From assembly GCA_021325675.1 (NCBI GenBank), contig JAJTCM010000002.1:650209-714208 (forward strand): a stretch of DNA of 64,000 bases, read 5' to 3'. Positions within the stretch are counted from its first letter, which is position 1; the number at the start of each line of letters is the position of its first letter. The notes beneath the pieces are model-generated. The model did no database searches and was not told the origin of the DNA. It worked only from the letters and a program-made list of their open reading frames with translations. Below, piece after piece: positions 24,545 to 33,843 of this stretch. Origin of the DNA: Crocinitomicaceae bacterium (GTDB taxonomy: Bacteria; Bacteroidota; Bacteroidia; Flavobacteriales_D; Crocinitomicaceae). The position numbers were made by a program, and so were the translations under genes.

Positions 24545-27500
24545 ATGAAAAAGTTTCTGCTGTTTTTCTCATTTCTTGCTTCTGTTTCATTTTATGCTCA
24601 AAGACCATCTGTAGTATGGTCAAAATCTTTTGGCGGATCTGAATTTGATGAAAATCCACACCTTGTTCTAACAAGTGATGGCGGATACCTATTGGGTGGA
24701 AGTAGTCGTTCAAATGATGGTGATGTTTCTGGTAATCATGGACAGAATGACTATTGGGTTGTAAAATTAGATTCCATGCGTAATATTCTTTGGCAAAAAT
24801 GCTTTGGTGGAACAGAAGATGAAAATTTAACGAGTATACAACAAACCACGGATGGCGGATACATTATTTCCGGAACTTCCTTCTCAAATAATGGCGATGT
24901 ATCCGGTAATCATGGAAATGGAAGTCCGGACTGTTGGATCGTTAAATTGGATTCATTGGGTAATTTAATGTGGCAAAAATCATTGGGAGGATTTTATAAT
25001 GAGTATGCATCGTCAATAATTCAGACCAATGACGGCGGGTATATTTTTACCGGAAGCGCCGATTCTTACGATGGGGATGTAGGATCCAACTACGGATATA
25101 GCGACATGTGGGTGGTAAAGCTCAACGGCGCCGGTACAATAGTTTGGGAAAATAACCTGGGAGGGACACAAAACGATAGCGGAAGGGAAATTCACCTAAC
25201 AAGCGACGGTGGATATATTGTTGCTGGAGAATCAAAGTCAATCAATGGAAACGTGACAGGAAATCATGGGGGTATAGATTATTGGATAGTTAAACTAAAT
25301 GCTTCAGGAACAATTGTTTGGCAAAAAAGTTTGGGTGGATCGGACGACGATTTTGCGCCAAGTTTGATAGAAACTACTGAAGGAGAATACATTATTTGTG
25401 GTTTTTCATTTTCAAGTGATGGTGACGTTTCTCAAGCTTTAGGACATTCTGACAATTGGGTGGTAAAACTTGATCCTAATGGAAATATTGTTTGGGACAG
25501 GTCTTTTGGTGGCTCTTCCGGAGACAGTGGGAAGTGTTTAAATAAGACACTTGATGGAAATTATATCATGGCTTCATGGTCACAATCCTACGATGGAGAT
25601 GTTTCTACTGACATGAGCTCAGGTGATATTTGGATCACAAAAATAGATCCCTCCGGTAACCTGTTATGGGAAAAGAGTATTGGTGGTTCTGAATCAGATA
25701 TTCCTACCACCATATATACTCTTGCAACCGGTGGGTATATCGTCAGTGGATATTCATGGTCCACTGATTTCGATTTGGACACTAATTATGGGGGACAGGA
25801 TTATTGCATTTTAAAATTAAATGAACCCAGAATCTCCGGAGAGGTATATATTGATGCAAATCAAAATTGTTTACGTGATGAATTTGAAGTAGGCATTGGC
25901 AATATAAATCTCATTATTAATCCAGGAAATTTGATCACGCAAACAAATCCAAACGGAACCTGGTTTTTGGATTCCTTACCTGCCGGAAGCTATACCGCTG
26001 CAATCGACACAGGTACCGTTTGGCAGGCCACTTGTTCTTCAATGCAATCTTTTGATATAACACAATCTGTCCTTTCTCAGGGCCCGGATTTTGGAATGAT
26101 AAACACCAATCCTTGCCGTGATCCCTTTGTTTCAATTTACGCTCCTTTTCTGAGACGCTGCTTTAATGGTCAAAAAATATATATTTCCGCGTGTAATAGG
26201 GACCATTCAACCGGACAAATTACTTCTTCCTATGTTGAGGTAGAATTAGATCCTCTTATTAGCGTAAATTCATCTTCGTTGTCATCGGTAAACCTGGGAA
26301 ATAATGTTTACCGCTTCCAAACAGGAAATTTGAACCCCGGACAATGTAGAAACTTTACCATTTCTACAACAATCAGTTGTGATGCACTCCTGCAACAAAC
26401 TCTTTGTATGGAAGCAAATCTGTTCCCTGTTGATCCATGTGCTTTTGATACCGTCCACTCTCCTTCTCCAAATCTTTTGCAATGTCCAATCCCATGGGAT
26501 AATTCCCATATTGAAGTAGAAGGATTTTGCCAAAACGATTCTGTTAGTTTTGTGATCACAAATACCGGCACTATTGGAATTGGAGATATGCTGTGCTATT
26601 CTCCTGTCCGGATTTATGTTGATGAAGTTTTGACCTACAGGGATTCAGTCCAAATCTTTGGCGGTTCTTCCGTGACTTATTCATACCCTGGTAATGGAGA
26701 AACCTGGATAATACAGGTCGACCAACACCCGCTTCATCCCGGCAATTCAAACCCAACAGCTTATGTTGAGGCATGTGGGAATTTATCGAATTGGATTCCA
26801 GACCTAATCAATAATTTTGAACTTGATGATTCTGATTCGTGGAGAGATATCTATTGTGGTGTTGCATCAGGAAGTTATGATCCAAATGATAAGACCGGTT
26901 TTCCAAAGGGAATTGGTGACAGCAATAACATAATGCCCAATCAGCAGTTACAATTCGTGATCCGGTTTCAAAATACCGGCACAGATACCGCCTTTACGGT
27001 AGTTGTTCGTGACACTTTGGATATGAACTTTGATATTTTTTCCGTTCAGCCAGGTGTCTCAAGTCATAACTATGCATTTCGCATGTATGGCCCGCGGGTA
27101 TTGGAGTGGACATTTTCAAACGTTATGTTACCGGATAGTACTACAAATGAAGAAAATAGTCATGGATTTTTAACATTTATGGTCGGGCAACAGTCTAATT
27201 TACCGGATGGAACCAGTTTAATGAACGATGCTGACATCTATTTTGATTTTAATGAGCCCGTTATAACCAATAATACTGTCCACACCATTAACTCTTGTAT
27301 AAAACAGTGTTTTGAGTTTTCCGGACTGAAAATGGAAAAAATGCCTTCTTTCATTAATATATTCCCAAATCCCGCATCAGATATTTTATTTGTCGAAAGC
27401 AAGATCTCTCAATCAGCAGGTTTCGAAGTTTTTAATACTGTTGGTAAAAAATGCTTATCCGGAGAAATTTTTAATTCAAAAAATGAAATTGACATTTCTA

Positions 27501-27565
27501 ATTTATCTGAAGGAGTTTATCTTTTGAAAATAGACGGAAGAAACTATAAATTTATTAAAATGTAA
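24545..27565 (+). CDS. T9SS-secreted repeat protein with C-terminal sorting domain
   Basis: 1006 residues. A signal peptide (1-18, ending FYAQ) is followed by seven repeats of about 58-60 residues (about 20-430). Each starts WxKSxGG and contains TxDGGYIxxG, then DGDVS and YWVVKLD, which suggests a beta-propeller. An SdrD-B-like module (ISGEVYIDANQNCLRDE, about 433-520), a conserved-repeat domain with SYDPNDKTGFPKG (about 775-920) and a T9SS sorting tail (NIFPNPASDILFVES to the end) follow. It is probably exported through T9SS to the surface. Codon use is visibly AT-richer than in the neighbours, which may mean recent acquisition or simply the style of large adhesins. Confidence 0.9.
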   Translation: MKKFLLFFSFLASVSFYAQRPSVVWSKSFGGSEFDENPHLVLTSDGGYLLGGSSRSNDGDVSGNHGQNDYWVVKLDSMRNILWQKCFGGTEDENLTSIQQTTDGGYIISGTSFSNNGDVSGNHGNGSPDCWIVKLDSLGNLMWQKSLGGFYNEYASSIIQTNDGGYIFTGSADSYDGDVGSNYGYSDMWVVKLNGAGTIVWENNLGGTQNDSGREIHLTSDGGYIVAGESKSINGNVTGNHGGIDYWIVKLNASGTIVWQKSLGGSDDDFAPSLIETTEGEYIICGFSFSSDGDVSQALGHSDNWVVKLDPNGNIVWDRSFGGSSGDSGKCLNKTLDGNYIMASWSQSYDGDVSTDMSSGDIWITKIDPSGNLLWEKSIGGSESDIPTTIYTLATGGYIVSGYSWSTDFDLDTNYGGQDYCILKLNEPRISGEVYIDANQNCLRDEFEVGIGNINLIINPGNLITQTNPNGTWFLDSLPAGSYTAAIDTGTVWQATCSSMQSFDITQSVLSQGPDFGMINTNPCRDPFVSIYAPFLRRCFNGQKIYISACNRDHSTGQITSSYVEVELDPLISVNSSSLSSVNLGNNVYRFQTGNLNPGQCRNFTISTTISCDALLQQTLCMEANLFPVDPCAFDTVHSPSPNLLQCPIPWDNSHIEVEGFCQNDSVSFVITNTGTIGIGDMLCYSPVRIYVDEVLTYRDSVQIFGGSSVTYSYPGNGETWIIQVDQHPLHPGNSNPTAYVEACGNLSNWIPDLINNFELDDSDSWRDIYCGVASGSYDPNDKTGFPKGIGDSNNIMPNQQLQFVIRFQNTGTDTAFTVVVRDTLDMNFDIFSVQPGVSSHNYAFRMYGPRVLEWTFSNVMLPDSTTNEENSHGFLTFMVGQQSNLPDGTSLMNDADIYFDFNEPVITNNTVHTINSCIKQCFEFSGLKMEKMPSFINIFPNPASDILFVESKISQSAGFEVFNTVGKKCLSGEIFNSKNEIDISNLSEGVYLLKIDGRNYKFIKM

Positions 27566-27939
27566 CTCTGCAAAAAATTAGATTTCCAGATCTTCATACT
27601 CCACAAACTCTAGTCTAAAAGTTGTCAATGTGTGTAAGTCTTTCCGATTTTACTGATTTTAACCCACTTATCTCAAATAGCAATTAACCCTATCAAATTA
27701 TCGATAAGATTTCCTGATATCTTTCGGGGTTATAGTGTCTATCTTGCAAATCTTCATTCTACAAAGCAAATTAGCTTTAATTTCAATAGAGGATGAAAGG
27801 ACTGACCTGAACTTGATAATAGGACAAGAGTTAGATTTGATTATCTTCAAAAAATTCCCGTTTATATAAAATATTTACCCAAAAGTGAGCGATTAATGTA
27901 AATTATTTTTCCCTTATCGGTGCTCAATTTTGTAACACT
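27566..27939. other. Gene-free AT-rich spacer
   Basis: 374 bp between two plus-strand genes. I see no open frame of note, no tRNA, no strong hairpin with a T-run and no copy of the four intergenic repeat families. It should hold the promoter of the small HTH gene, but no perfect TAnnTTTG box was found at a convincing distance. Confidence 0.6.
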
Positions 27940-28299
27940 ATGGAACATCGTGGAGAAATTATAGAGCAGGCGATCCGCAAAAGCGGTTACCCGATTACGA
28001 AAGTGGCTGACAAAATTGGGAAAAGCAGGAGGTGGATGTACCTCATGTTTGATAATCCTTCCGTTTCGTATGAAGTCATTATCAAAATCGGGAAAATTAT
28101 CCACCACGATTTTTCACAGGAGATTGCCGAGCTCAAAGCCAACGTTCCCGGCATTTTCATGGAAGGCCAGGAGCCGTACGGTACACCCAAAGACAAAGAT
28201 GCCGCTTACTGGCGCCAGAAATATTACGATTTGCTGGAAGAATACAATACTTTCCTGAAAAAGGAAAAATCAGAGCTTGAAAAGAAAAAGGGCAAATGA
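27940..28299 (+). CDS. Small HTH (XRE-like) protein with a charged coiled tail
   Basis: 119 residues. Residues 5-60 look like a helix-turn-helix of the lambda-repressor/XRE type (IIEQAIRKSGYPITKVADKI, then the recognition-like helix GKSRRWMYLMFDN). The C-terminal 35 residues (YYDLLEEYNTFLKKEKSELE) form a charged, probably coiled-coil helix that could mediate dimerisation. There is no linked toxin or phage gene, so it looks like an orphan regulator. Targets are unknown. Confidence 0.7.
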   Translation: MEHRGEIIEQAIRKSGYPITKVADKIGKSRRWMYLMFDNPSVSYEVIIKIGKIIHHDFSQEIAELKANVPGIFMEGQEPYGTPKDKDAAYWRQKYYDLLEEYNTFLKKEKSELEKKKGK

Positions 28300-28402
28300 A
28301 ACCCTGCTGCTAATCACCAGTACTAAATAAAATCAAAATTGGTGTAATTCGTGGCGAAAATATACGCTGTTCGTCATTTGAATTTTAAGGATAGCTGATG
28401 AA

Positions 28403-29137
28403 CTACTTCTCTTTTTTACGCAATTCGAAATTCTGGCCCAAATACACTTTACGGACTGTTTCGTCGGCCGCGAGCTCTTCAGCTGTACCTGATTTCAAAA
28501 TTCCACCTTCAAAAAGCAAATACGCGCGGTCAGTGATCGAAAGCGTTTCCTGCACGTTGTGGTCCGTGATCAAAATCCCGATATTCCGCTTGCGCAGGTC
28601 AGAAATGATCGCCTGGATGTCTTCCACGGCAATCGGGTCAACGCCGGCAAAAGGTTCATCCAGCAAAACGAATTTTGGGTCTGTAGCCAGGGCGCGGGCG
28701 ATCTCTGTGCGGCGTTTTTCACCTCCCGAAAGCCGGTTACCGAGGTTTTTGCGGACATGCGTCAGGCTGAACTCCTCCAGCAGCTGCTCCAAACGTTCCT
28801 TACGCTGGATTTTCGTCAGGTCCGTCATCTCGAGGATCGACAGGATATTGTCTTCCACGCTCAGCTTGCGAAAAACGGAAACCTCCTGAGGAAGATAACC
28901 CAATCCAAGCTGCGCGCGCTTGTACATCGGGTAGCTTGTAATCTCCAGGTCATCCAGGAAAACCGAGCCTTCGTCCGGCTTCACCAAACCTACGATCATG
29001 TAAAAAGAAGTCGTTTTACCTGCGCCGTTCGGGCCAAGCAAACCGATGATCTCGCCCTGGTTCACTTCAACAGAAACACCTTTTACAACAGGTCTGCCCT
29101 TGTATGTTTTTTTGATGTTATGTGTATGAAGCTTCAT
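28403..29137 (-). CDS. lptB: LPS export ABC transporter ATP-binding protein
   Basis: 244 residues. LptB is the ATPase that powers lipopolysaccharide transport from the inner membrane through LptFG. Walker A is GPNGAGKTT (35-43), the signature is LSGGEKRR (136-143), Walker B is [13 protein letters not shown] (157-169) and the switch His is in [22 protein letters not shown] is the LptB-type Q-loop. A leaderless-type -7 box lies 4 nt upstream of the ATG, so it has its own promoter although it lies 101 bp downstream of the DUF5686 gene. Confidence 0.95.
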   Translation of the reverse strand: MKLHTHNIKKTYKGRPVVKGVSVEVNQGEIIGLLGPNGAGKTTSFYMIVGLVKPDEGSVFLDDLEITSYPMYKRAQLGLGYLPQEVSVFRKLSVEDNILSILEMTDLTKIQRKERLEQLLEEFSLTHVRKNLGNRLSGGEKRRTEIARALATDPKFVLLDEPFAGVDPIAVEDIQAIISDLRKRNIGILITDHNVQETLSITDRAYLLFEGGILKSGTAEELAADETVRKVYLGQNFELRKKEK

Positions 29138-29141
29138 GGCT

Positions 29142-29149
29142 CAAAAATA
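29142..29149 (-). promoter_or_regulatory. -7 box of lptB, leaderless-type
   Basis: TATTTTTG on the minus strand, 4 nt before the ATG. Confidence 0.6.
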
Positions 29150-29157
29150 CTTATTTT

Positions 29158-29192
29158 AATTGAAAATCGAGAATGGAAATGTGAGAATTGCT
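29158..29192. repeat. Intergenic repeat family b copy
   Basis: ttgaaaatcgagaatggaaa and the following gtgagaattg share the GAATGGAAAATTGAG wording of the 22451 and 39803 copies. It lies just upstream of the lptB -7 box. Confidence 0.4.
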
Positions 29193-29238
29193 TCAAAGCA
29201 GGAAACGTAATTCGGAACAATCCTGAAGCAGGCGTACA

Positions 29239-31701
29239 CTAAAAAGTAAACGACCATCTTGCACGCACACCAAGCGGGTTCATGCCCGGGTCGAGGTGGG
29301 TCATCCGCCAAACGAGGTCAACACGGAAAAACTTGAAGATATTCTCCACGCCAACAGCTGTTTCTGCATACGGAACAGCGCCGAACTTTTTGGTGAAGGA
29401 CGGAATGATCATTTCCTTTGAATGGCGGTCATCCAGTGAGCCGTAAACTATCCGGCCGGAAGTTACCAAACGCCATTTGAGTTTTTTAATCAAAGGCAGG
29501 CGGTCGAAAAACAAGCCTTCCCAGTGGTGCTCAATATTTCCGCCGATGTATTTATCCGAAACAAATTCAAAGAAATTCAGTTTGTTGAAGGCGCTCGTAA
29601 GCAGCCAGTAAGACTGGTTCCCTTCGTGCACTTTCAGGAAAGGATAAGCCGCTGTCCCGAAGATGTAGCCGGCGTTGATCCCGTATTTCAGGTAACCCCA
29701 AACGCCTACGTTGCGGTTGTGCGTCATCTGGAACTCAATTTTCTGATAAGCATAATCGCTGCCGAAAACGCCCTTGATCCCAAAAATCCCCTGCACGGAA
29801 AAGATCGGGTATTTGGAGCGCAGGGAAGTCCGGTCAAAAGCCCCGGAAATAAATTCTTCGTCCTTCGTCCAGCGGATGCGCGCCGTAATTTCAGCGGTTT
29901 GCACTTTGGAAATATTCACCAGGTTGCTGTCAGCATCGTAGCGCTGGTAATTCGCCAAACCAAGCGGCGTGTATTCTTTCCATTCGAAGCCGCCGAAAAG
30001 AACGAGGTCCTTTTTAACGTCCTTCTCAAAATTAAACCCGGTTTTTTCTACAAAGGTCAGCTTGTCGAGCGGGCCGGTGCGGAAAAGCGTATTGAAAGTC
30101 GAGCCAACCGAAGCCGCTGTGGGTGATTGCCCGATTTGTTCAATGTCGTAATTGTAATACACGGAAAGCAGGCCGCGTTTTTTCCTGGTGACGTTCCAGC
30201 GCAGTGATCCGCCGTATTTGAAGCGTTCATCACCCCAGCCGTAAGCGACTTTACCGCCCAGCTCGATGACCCGCGAAAATTTGTTCGAGGTTCGTAAAGC
30301 CAAGCCGGTGCGGAAGCTCTCCACCGGGTTGAAGCTCAGCAGGCTGTAAGCGTTCCCCAGCTCAAACAGGCCGATTGGAACGTAGCCCGTCGTTCCGAGG
30401 TAAGCCAGGTTTTTCATCGTCCGGAAGATCCGGGTGTTTTCAAGCGAATCGATCATCTCCACGATCCCTTCTTCCTGGATCGAAAGCGGTTGGTGGCGGT
30501 GGGCTTTCCAGTATGCTTCGCTGCGAACTTCGGAGCTGTCCTCGTATTCAACCGTAGAATTGGAATTGTAAAAATCGTCTTGCCGCTGGCGGTTCACCAC
30601 ATAATATTTCCGGGAGGAGCTTTTCCGGGCAAAAAAGCCGTAAACCTTGGAGTTTTTCGTAAGCTTCAGGTCAATGATCAGTTTTTCTTTTGTCAGCATC
30701 CAGACTTCTTTTGCAACGAGATTGAACTCCTGCTCGAAGTATAAATCCTGGACGTAGTTGATATTCGCCCCCGGGGAAATCCGCGCTGAAACCTGCTTCA
30801 CAGCATAGGTCGTATCGTGGATCCACATTTCTCCTTCAAAAGTCACATCTCCAACGCGTTTCGGCACAAAGCGCAGCTTGTAACACCATTGATTGCCGAT
30901 AAACGTGGAATCATCGAGGTAAAAACGGTAGAAATTGCGTGCAAAATTTGAAACAGGGCTCACGAACGAACGGTCGAACAAAATGAGGTTGTTGTCATAA
31001 ATGTTCATATCGAGATACATATCACCCACGATCTGGTTCAGCTGGATGTTGTCGATCCCCGTAATTTTGGACGCCGTAATGACTTCGCGTTTCTTCTTCG
31101 GATTGTTTTTGAAATAAAAATTGGAAATGGATTCGCTGAGCAGGAAAGGCAGGTAGCTTTTGCCGTTTTCCGCCGAATCCAGGTAATCCATCACCATGTC
31201 GAGACGCTTGATCATCGGCATTTTGTTGAATTTTTCGCCGATATTATTGACATCAAACTGGATTTTATTGTACAGCTCGTATTCGTAAGCGTCCAGCTTT
31301 TCCTTGTTGTTGATGTCTTTATGCTTGATCACCCGCTTGTGAAGGCGCGTGGACGGAAGTTCATCGGGCGGCTTAACGAAAACTTCTTCGATTTCCGCAG
31401 TGAGCACGTTCAGCTTCACATTGATTTCCTGGGAAATGTCTTTTCTGACGAATACCGTTTTGGTTTTGTAGCCGAAAAATGAAACCTGGAGACTGTCGGT
31501 AGCATAGTAGGTTTCTATCTCGAAATAGCCCGTCGAATCTGCAATTGCACCGATTTTAGAGTCGTAAAAACGAACGCGGGCACCCGGGAGCATTTCACCC
31601 GTCACAGCATCTGTGACTTTCCCGTAAACCTTGGTCTGCTGGGCCACAGCGCTTGCGGCAAGCCAACTAAAAACCAGGACCAGGGACAGGCGGAATATCA
31701 T
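29239..31701 (-). CDS. DUF5686 / CarboxypepD-reg-like outer-membrane protein
   Basis: 820 residues with a signal peptide (1-20, ending AVAQ). An N-terminal carboxypeptidase-regulatory-like Ig domain (about 24-100: VYGKVTDAVTGEMLPGARVR, DSTGYFEIETYY) is followed by a DUF5686 region (about 110-820) rich in aromatic beta strands and ending in a barrel-like GVRARWSFTF, as in outer-membrane proteins. The layout recalls SusC/TonB receptors without the plug. Function is unknown. It starts 5 bp after the tatC stop, so it is in the dxr-tatC unit. A paralogue with the same layout lies at 33844-36348. Confidence 0.85.
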   Translation of the reverse strand: MIFRLSLVLVFSWLAASAVAQQTKVYGKVTDAVTGEMLPGARVRFYDSKIGAIADSTGYFEIETYYATDSLQVSFFGYKTKTVFVRKDISQEINVKLNVLTAEIEEVFVKPPDELPSTRLHKRVIKHKDINNKEKLDAYEYELYNKIQFDVNNIGEKFNKMPMIKRLDMVMDYLDSAENGKSYLPFLLSESISNFYFKNNPKKKREVITASKITGIDNIQLNQIVGDMYLDMNIYDNNLILFDRSFVSPVSNFARNFYRFYLDDSTFIGNQWCYKLRFVPKRVGDVTFEGEMWIHDTTYAVKQVSARISPGANINYVQDLYFEQEFNLVAKEVWMLTKEKLIIDLKLTKNSKVYGFFARKSSSRKYYVVNRQRQDDFYNSNSTVEYEDSSEVRSEAYWKAHRHQPLSIQEEGIVEMIDSLENTRIFRTMKNLAYLGTTGYVPIGLFELGNAYSLLSFNPVESFRTGLALRTSNKFSRVIELGGKVAYGWGDERFKYGGSLRWNVTRKKRGLLSVYYNYDIEQIGQSPTAASVGSTFNTLFRTGPLDKLTFVEKTGFNFEKDVKKDLVLFGGFEWKEYTPLGLANYQRYDADSNLVNISKVQTAEITARIRWTKDEEFISGAFDRTSLRSKYPIFSVQGIFGIKGVFGSDYAYQKIEFQMTHNRNVGVWGYLKYGINAGYIFGTAAYPFLKVHEGNQSYWLLTSAFNKLNFFEFVSDKYIGGNIEHHWEGLFFDRLPLIKKLKWRLVTSGRIVYGSLDDRHSKEMIIPSFTKKFGAVPYAETAVGVENIFKFFRVDLVWRMTHLDPGMNPLGVRARWSFTF

Positions 31702-31706
31702 CTTTT

Positions 31707-32495
31707 TCAGCTTTCTTTGTTACGTTTTTTCTCTACGGCAACCACGACAAATATACTGATTTCGTAAAGTAAAAGAATAGGGATTGAAACAATAACCTGG
31801 CTGATCATATCGGGCGGGGTGATAATCGCCGAAAGGATCAAAACGCCGACAATGGCGTGTTTCCGGTATTTTCTCAGGAAGGCAGGCGTAATAATTCCGA
31901 GCTTCCCGAACAAATAAGCAACAACCGGAAGCAGGAAGAAAAGCCCGCTGTAAAAAACCGTCGAAATTATCGTGCTCATGTAAGAGTTCAGGTCAAATTC
32001 ATTCTGGATTTCACTGGTGATCTTAAATGTTCCGAAAAAATGAACGCTCATCGGGGCCACAACGAAATAGCCGAACATGATCCCGAAGAAAAAGAGCATG
32101 CTGACATAAAAAACTATCCCGCGCACAATATTCTGCTCGTTGGTTTTCAGTCCCGGCCTCACGAAAGACCAGATCTGATGAAAAATAAATGGAAAGCCGA
32201 GAACAACGCCGCCGATGAAAGACATCCAGATCGCGTAACCGAATTGTCCACCGACCTGCCGTGACTGGATAGAAGCGGGAATGTGGTCAACGCACATGAT
32301 CTTAAAATTGGAGCAGAAAAAATCGTAGGTAACGAAATCCGAGCGGAGCATCGACATAAAAATGTTGCGCATGATCCAGTCCATGTTCCACCAGATTGCA
32401 ATCGCAATGATGATGATCACAATCGCGGACTTCACCAGGCGCCACCTCAACTCTTCGAGATGGTCTAAAAAGGACATTTCTTTGCGTTCCGACAT
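31707..32495 (-). CDS. tatC: Sec-independent protein translocase TatC
   Basis: 262 residues, six predicted membrane helices. TatC is the twin-arginine signal-peptide receptor of the Tat translocase. The N-terminal FLDHLEELRWRLVKS is the conserved cytoplasmic signature, and FVRPGLKTNEQNIV is the first cytoplasmic loop motif. No tatA/B gene is in the window. It lies 85 bp downstream of dxr, with a -7 box of its own (32504-32511), and is closely followed by the DUF5686 gene. Confidence 0.95.
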   Translation of the reverse strand: MSERKEMSFLDHLEELRWRLVKSAIVIIIIAIAIWWNMDWIMRNIFMSMLRSDFVTYDFFCSNFKIMCVDHIPASIQSRQVGGQFGYAIWMSFIGGVVLGFPFIFHQIWSFVRPGLKTNEQNIVRGIVFYVSMLFFFGIMFGYFVVAPMSVHFFGTFKITSEIQNEFDLNSYMSTIISTVFYSGLFFLLPVVAYLFGKLGIITPAFLRKYRKHAIVGVLILSAIITPPDMISQVIVSIPILLLYEISIFVVVAVEKKRNKES

Positions 32496-32503
32496 AGGCA
32501 GTG

Positions 32504-32511
32504 CAAAAATA
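32504..32511 (-). promoter_or_regulatory. -7 promoter box for tatC
   Basis: TATTTTTG on the minus strand, 8 nt before the ATG, in the dxr-tatC gap. Confidence 0.5.
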
Positions 32512-32580
32512 ATGAAACACTTTCAATTGATCTCATTTTTACCGCTTATTTTGTTGAAAACAGGCGGAAATTCGGAAGTT

Positions 32581-33753
32581 TTAACGAATTGTGCCCTGAA
32601 GGAGCAATTCCCGGGCGAGGCGGCGGGCTTCGCTGTCTACGGCAACAAAATCTTCGTAAACCGGGCTGGCGACAAATTGCGTATCGTGCATCACACGGCG
32701 GTTGATTTCCGCAATGTCTGTAAAACCGATTTTTTCTTCAAGAAAAGCCTGAACGGTAACTTCGTTGGCGGCGTTGAGCGCGCAGGCGGCCGTTCCTTTT
32801 TTCTCCATCGCTTCGTAAGCCGAATTGAGGTTAATGAAGGTTTCACGGTCCGGTTTTTCAAAAGTCAGCGAAGGATAATCCATGAAATTGAAGCGTGGGA
32901 AATCCGTCGGGAAACGCTCCGGGTAGGTCAAGGCGTATTGAATCGGCAGCTTCATGTCCGGCAAGCCCATTTGCGCTTTCATGCTCCCGTCGCGGAACTG
33001 AACGAGCGAATGCACAATTGACTGCGGGTGAACGATTACGTCAATCTGGCCGGCAGTGAGATCAAACAGCCATTTGGCTTCAATCACTTCCAGGCCTTTG
33101 TTCATCAGCGTTGCGGAATCAATCGTGATTTTGGCGCCCATCGACCAGTTAGGATGTTTCAGGGCTTGTGCCGGGGTAACGTTTTGCAGCTGGTCCATCG
33201 TCCATCCACGGAAAGGGCCGCCTGAAGCCGTGAGGTATATTTTTTCGATCGGGTTGCCGGATTCGCCTGTCAGGCATTGGAAAATCGCGGAGTGTTCCGA
33301 ATCTACAGGATAAACCGCAACCTCGTTTTCCAGTGCCAGGCGGGTGATTAATTCCCCGGCTACAACCAGCGTTTCCTTGTTGGCAAGGGCAATGGTTTTT
33401 TTGGCTTTGATCGCTGAAATTGTCGGCTTGAGACCGGCGTAACCAACAAGGGCAGTCAGCACGATATCCACTTCGGAAGATTCAACGACCTGCGATAACG
33501 CGTCGGCCCCGCAGTAAACTTTAATGTCCTCGTTCCACAAAGCTTCTTTCACCGGCTGGTAGCCTTTTTCATCCACGATGACCACACAGTTCGGCTTGAA
33601 TTTTTTGGCCTGTTCGATCAGGAGCCCTGCATTTCCATTTGCGGTCAGCACTTCCAGGTTAAAATAATCGGGGTAGGTTTCGAGCACTTCCAGCGCCTGT
33701 GTGCCGATTGAACCGGTTGAACCTAAAATAGCAAGACCTCTTTTGGATTTCAT
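32581..33753 (-). CDS. dxr: 1-deoxy-D-xylulose-5-phosphate reductoisomerase
   Basis: 390 residues. Dxr converts DXP to 2-C-methyl-D-erythritol 4-phosphate with NADPH, the committed step of the MEP isoprenoid pathway. NADPH loop LGSTGSIGTQALEV (9-22), substrate and metal segments YPVDSEHSAIFQCL, ASGGPFRGW and SATLMNKGLEVIEA are all present. The length is typical. It is divergent from the second DUF5686 gene, with 90 bp between them, and has a leaderless-type -7 box. Confidence 0.97.
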   Translation of the reverse strand: MKSKRGLAILGSTGSIGTQALEVLETYPDYFNLEVLTANGNAGLLIEQAKKFKPNCVVIVDEKGYQPVKEALWNEDIKVYCGADALSQVVESSEVDIVLTALVGYAGLKPTISAIKAKKTIALANKETLVVAGELITRLALENEVAVYPVDSEHSAIFQCLTGESGNPIEKIYLTASGGPFRGWTMDQLQNVTPAQALKHPNWSMGAKITIDSATLMNKGLEVIEAKWLFDLTAGQIDVIVHPQSIVHSLVQFRDGSMKAQMGLPDMKLPIQYALTYPERFPTDFPRFNFMDYPSLTFEKPDRETFINLNSAYEAMEKKGTAACALNAANEVTVQAFLEEKIGFTDIAEINRRVMHDTQFVASPVYEDFVAVDSEARRLARELLLQGTIR

Positions 33754-33757
33754 TACA

Positions 33758-33765
33758 CAAAACTA
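33758..33765 (-). promoter_or_regulatory. -7 box of dxr, leaderless-type
   Basis: TAGTTTTG on the minus strand with 4 nt to the ATG. Confidence 0.6.
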
Positions 33766-33843
33766 AGGAAAATTTCGGAGAAAATATTTTGGCTGCCTTG
33801 TAACTTTTTCCTAACTTGCCCGTCTGACGGAAAAACCAAGTCT

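Noticed and set aside
27566..27939. Hidden small gene or mobile-element scar in the spacer
   Set aside because: No frame with coding character, no inverted terminal repeats and no target-site duplication were seen.
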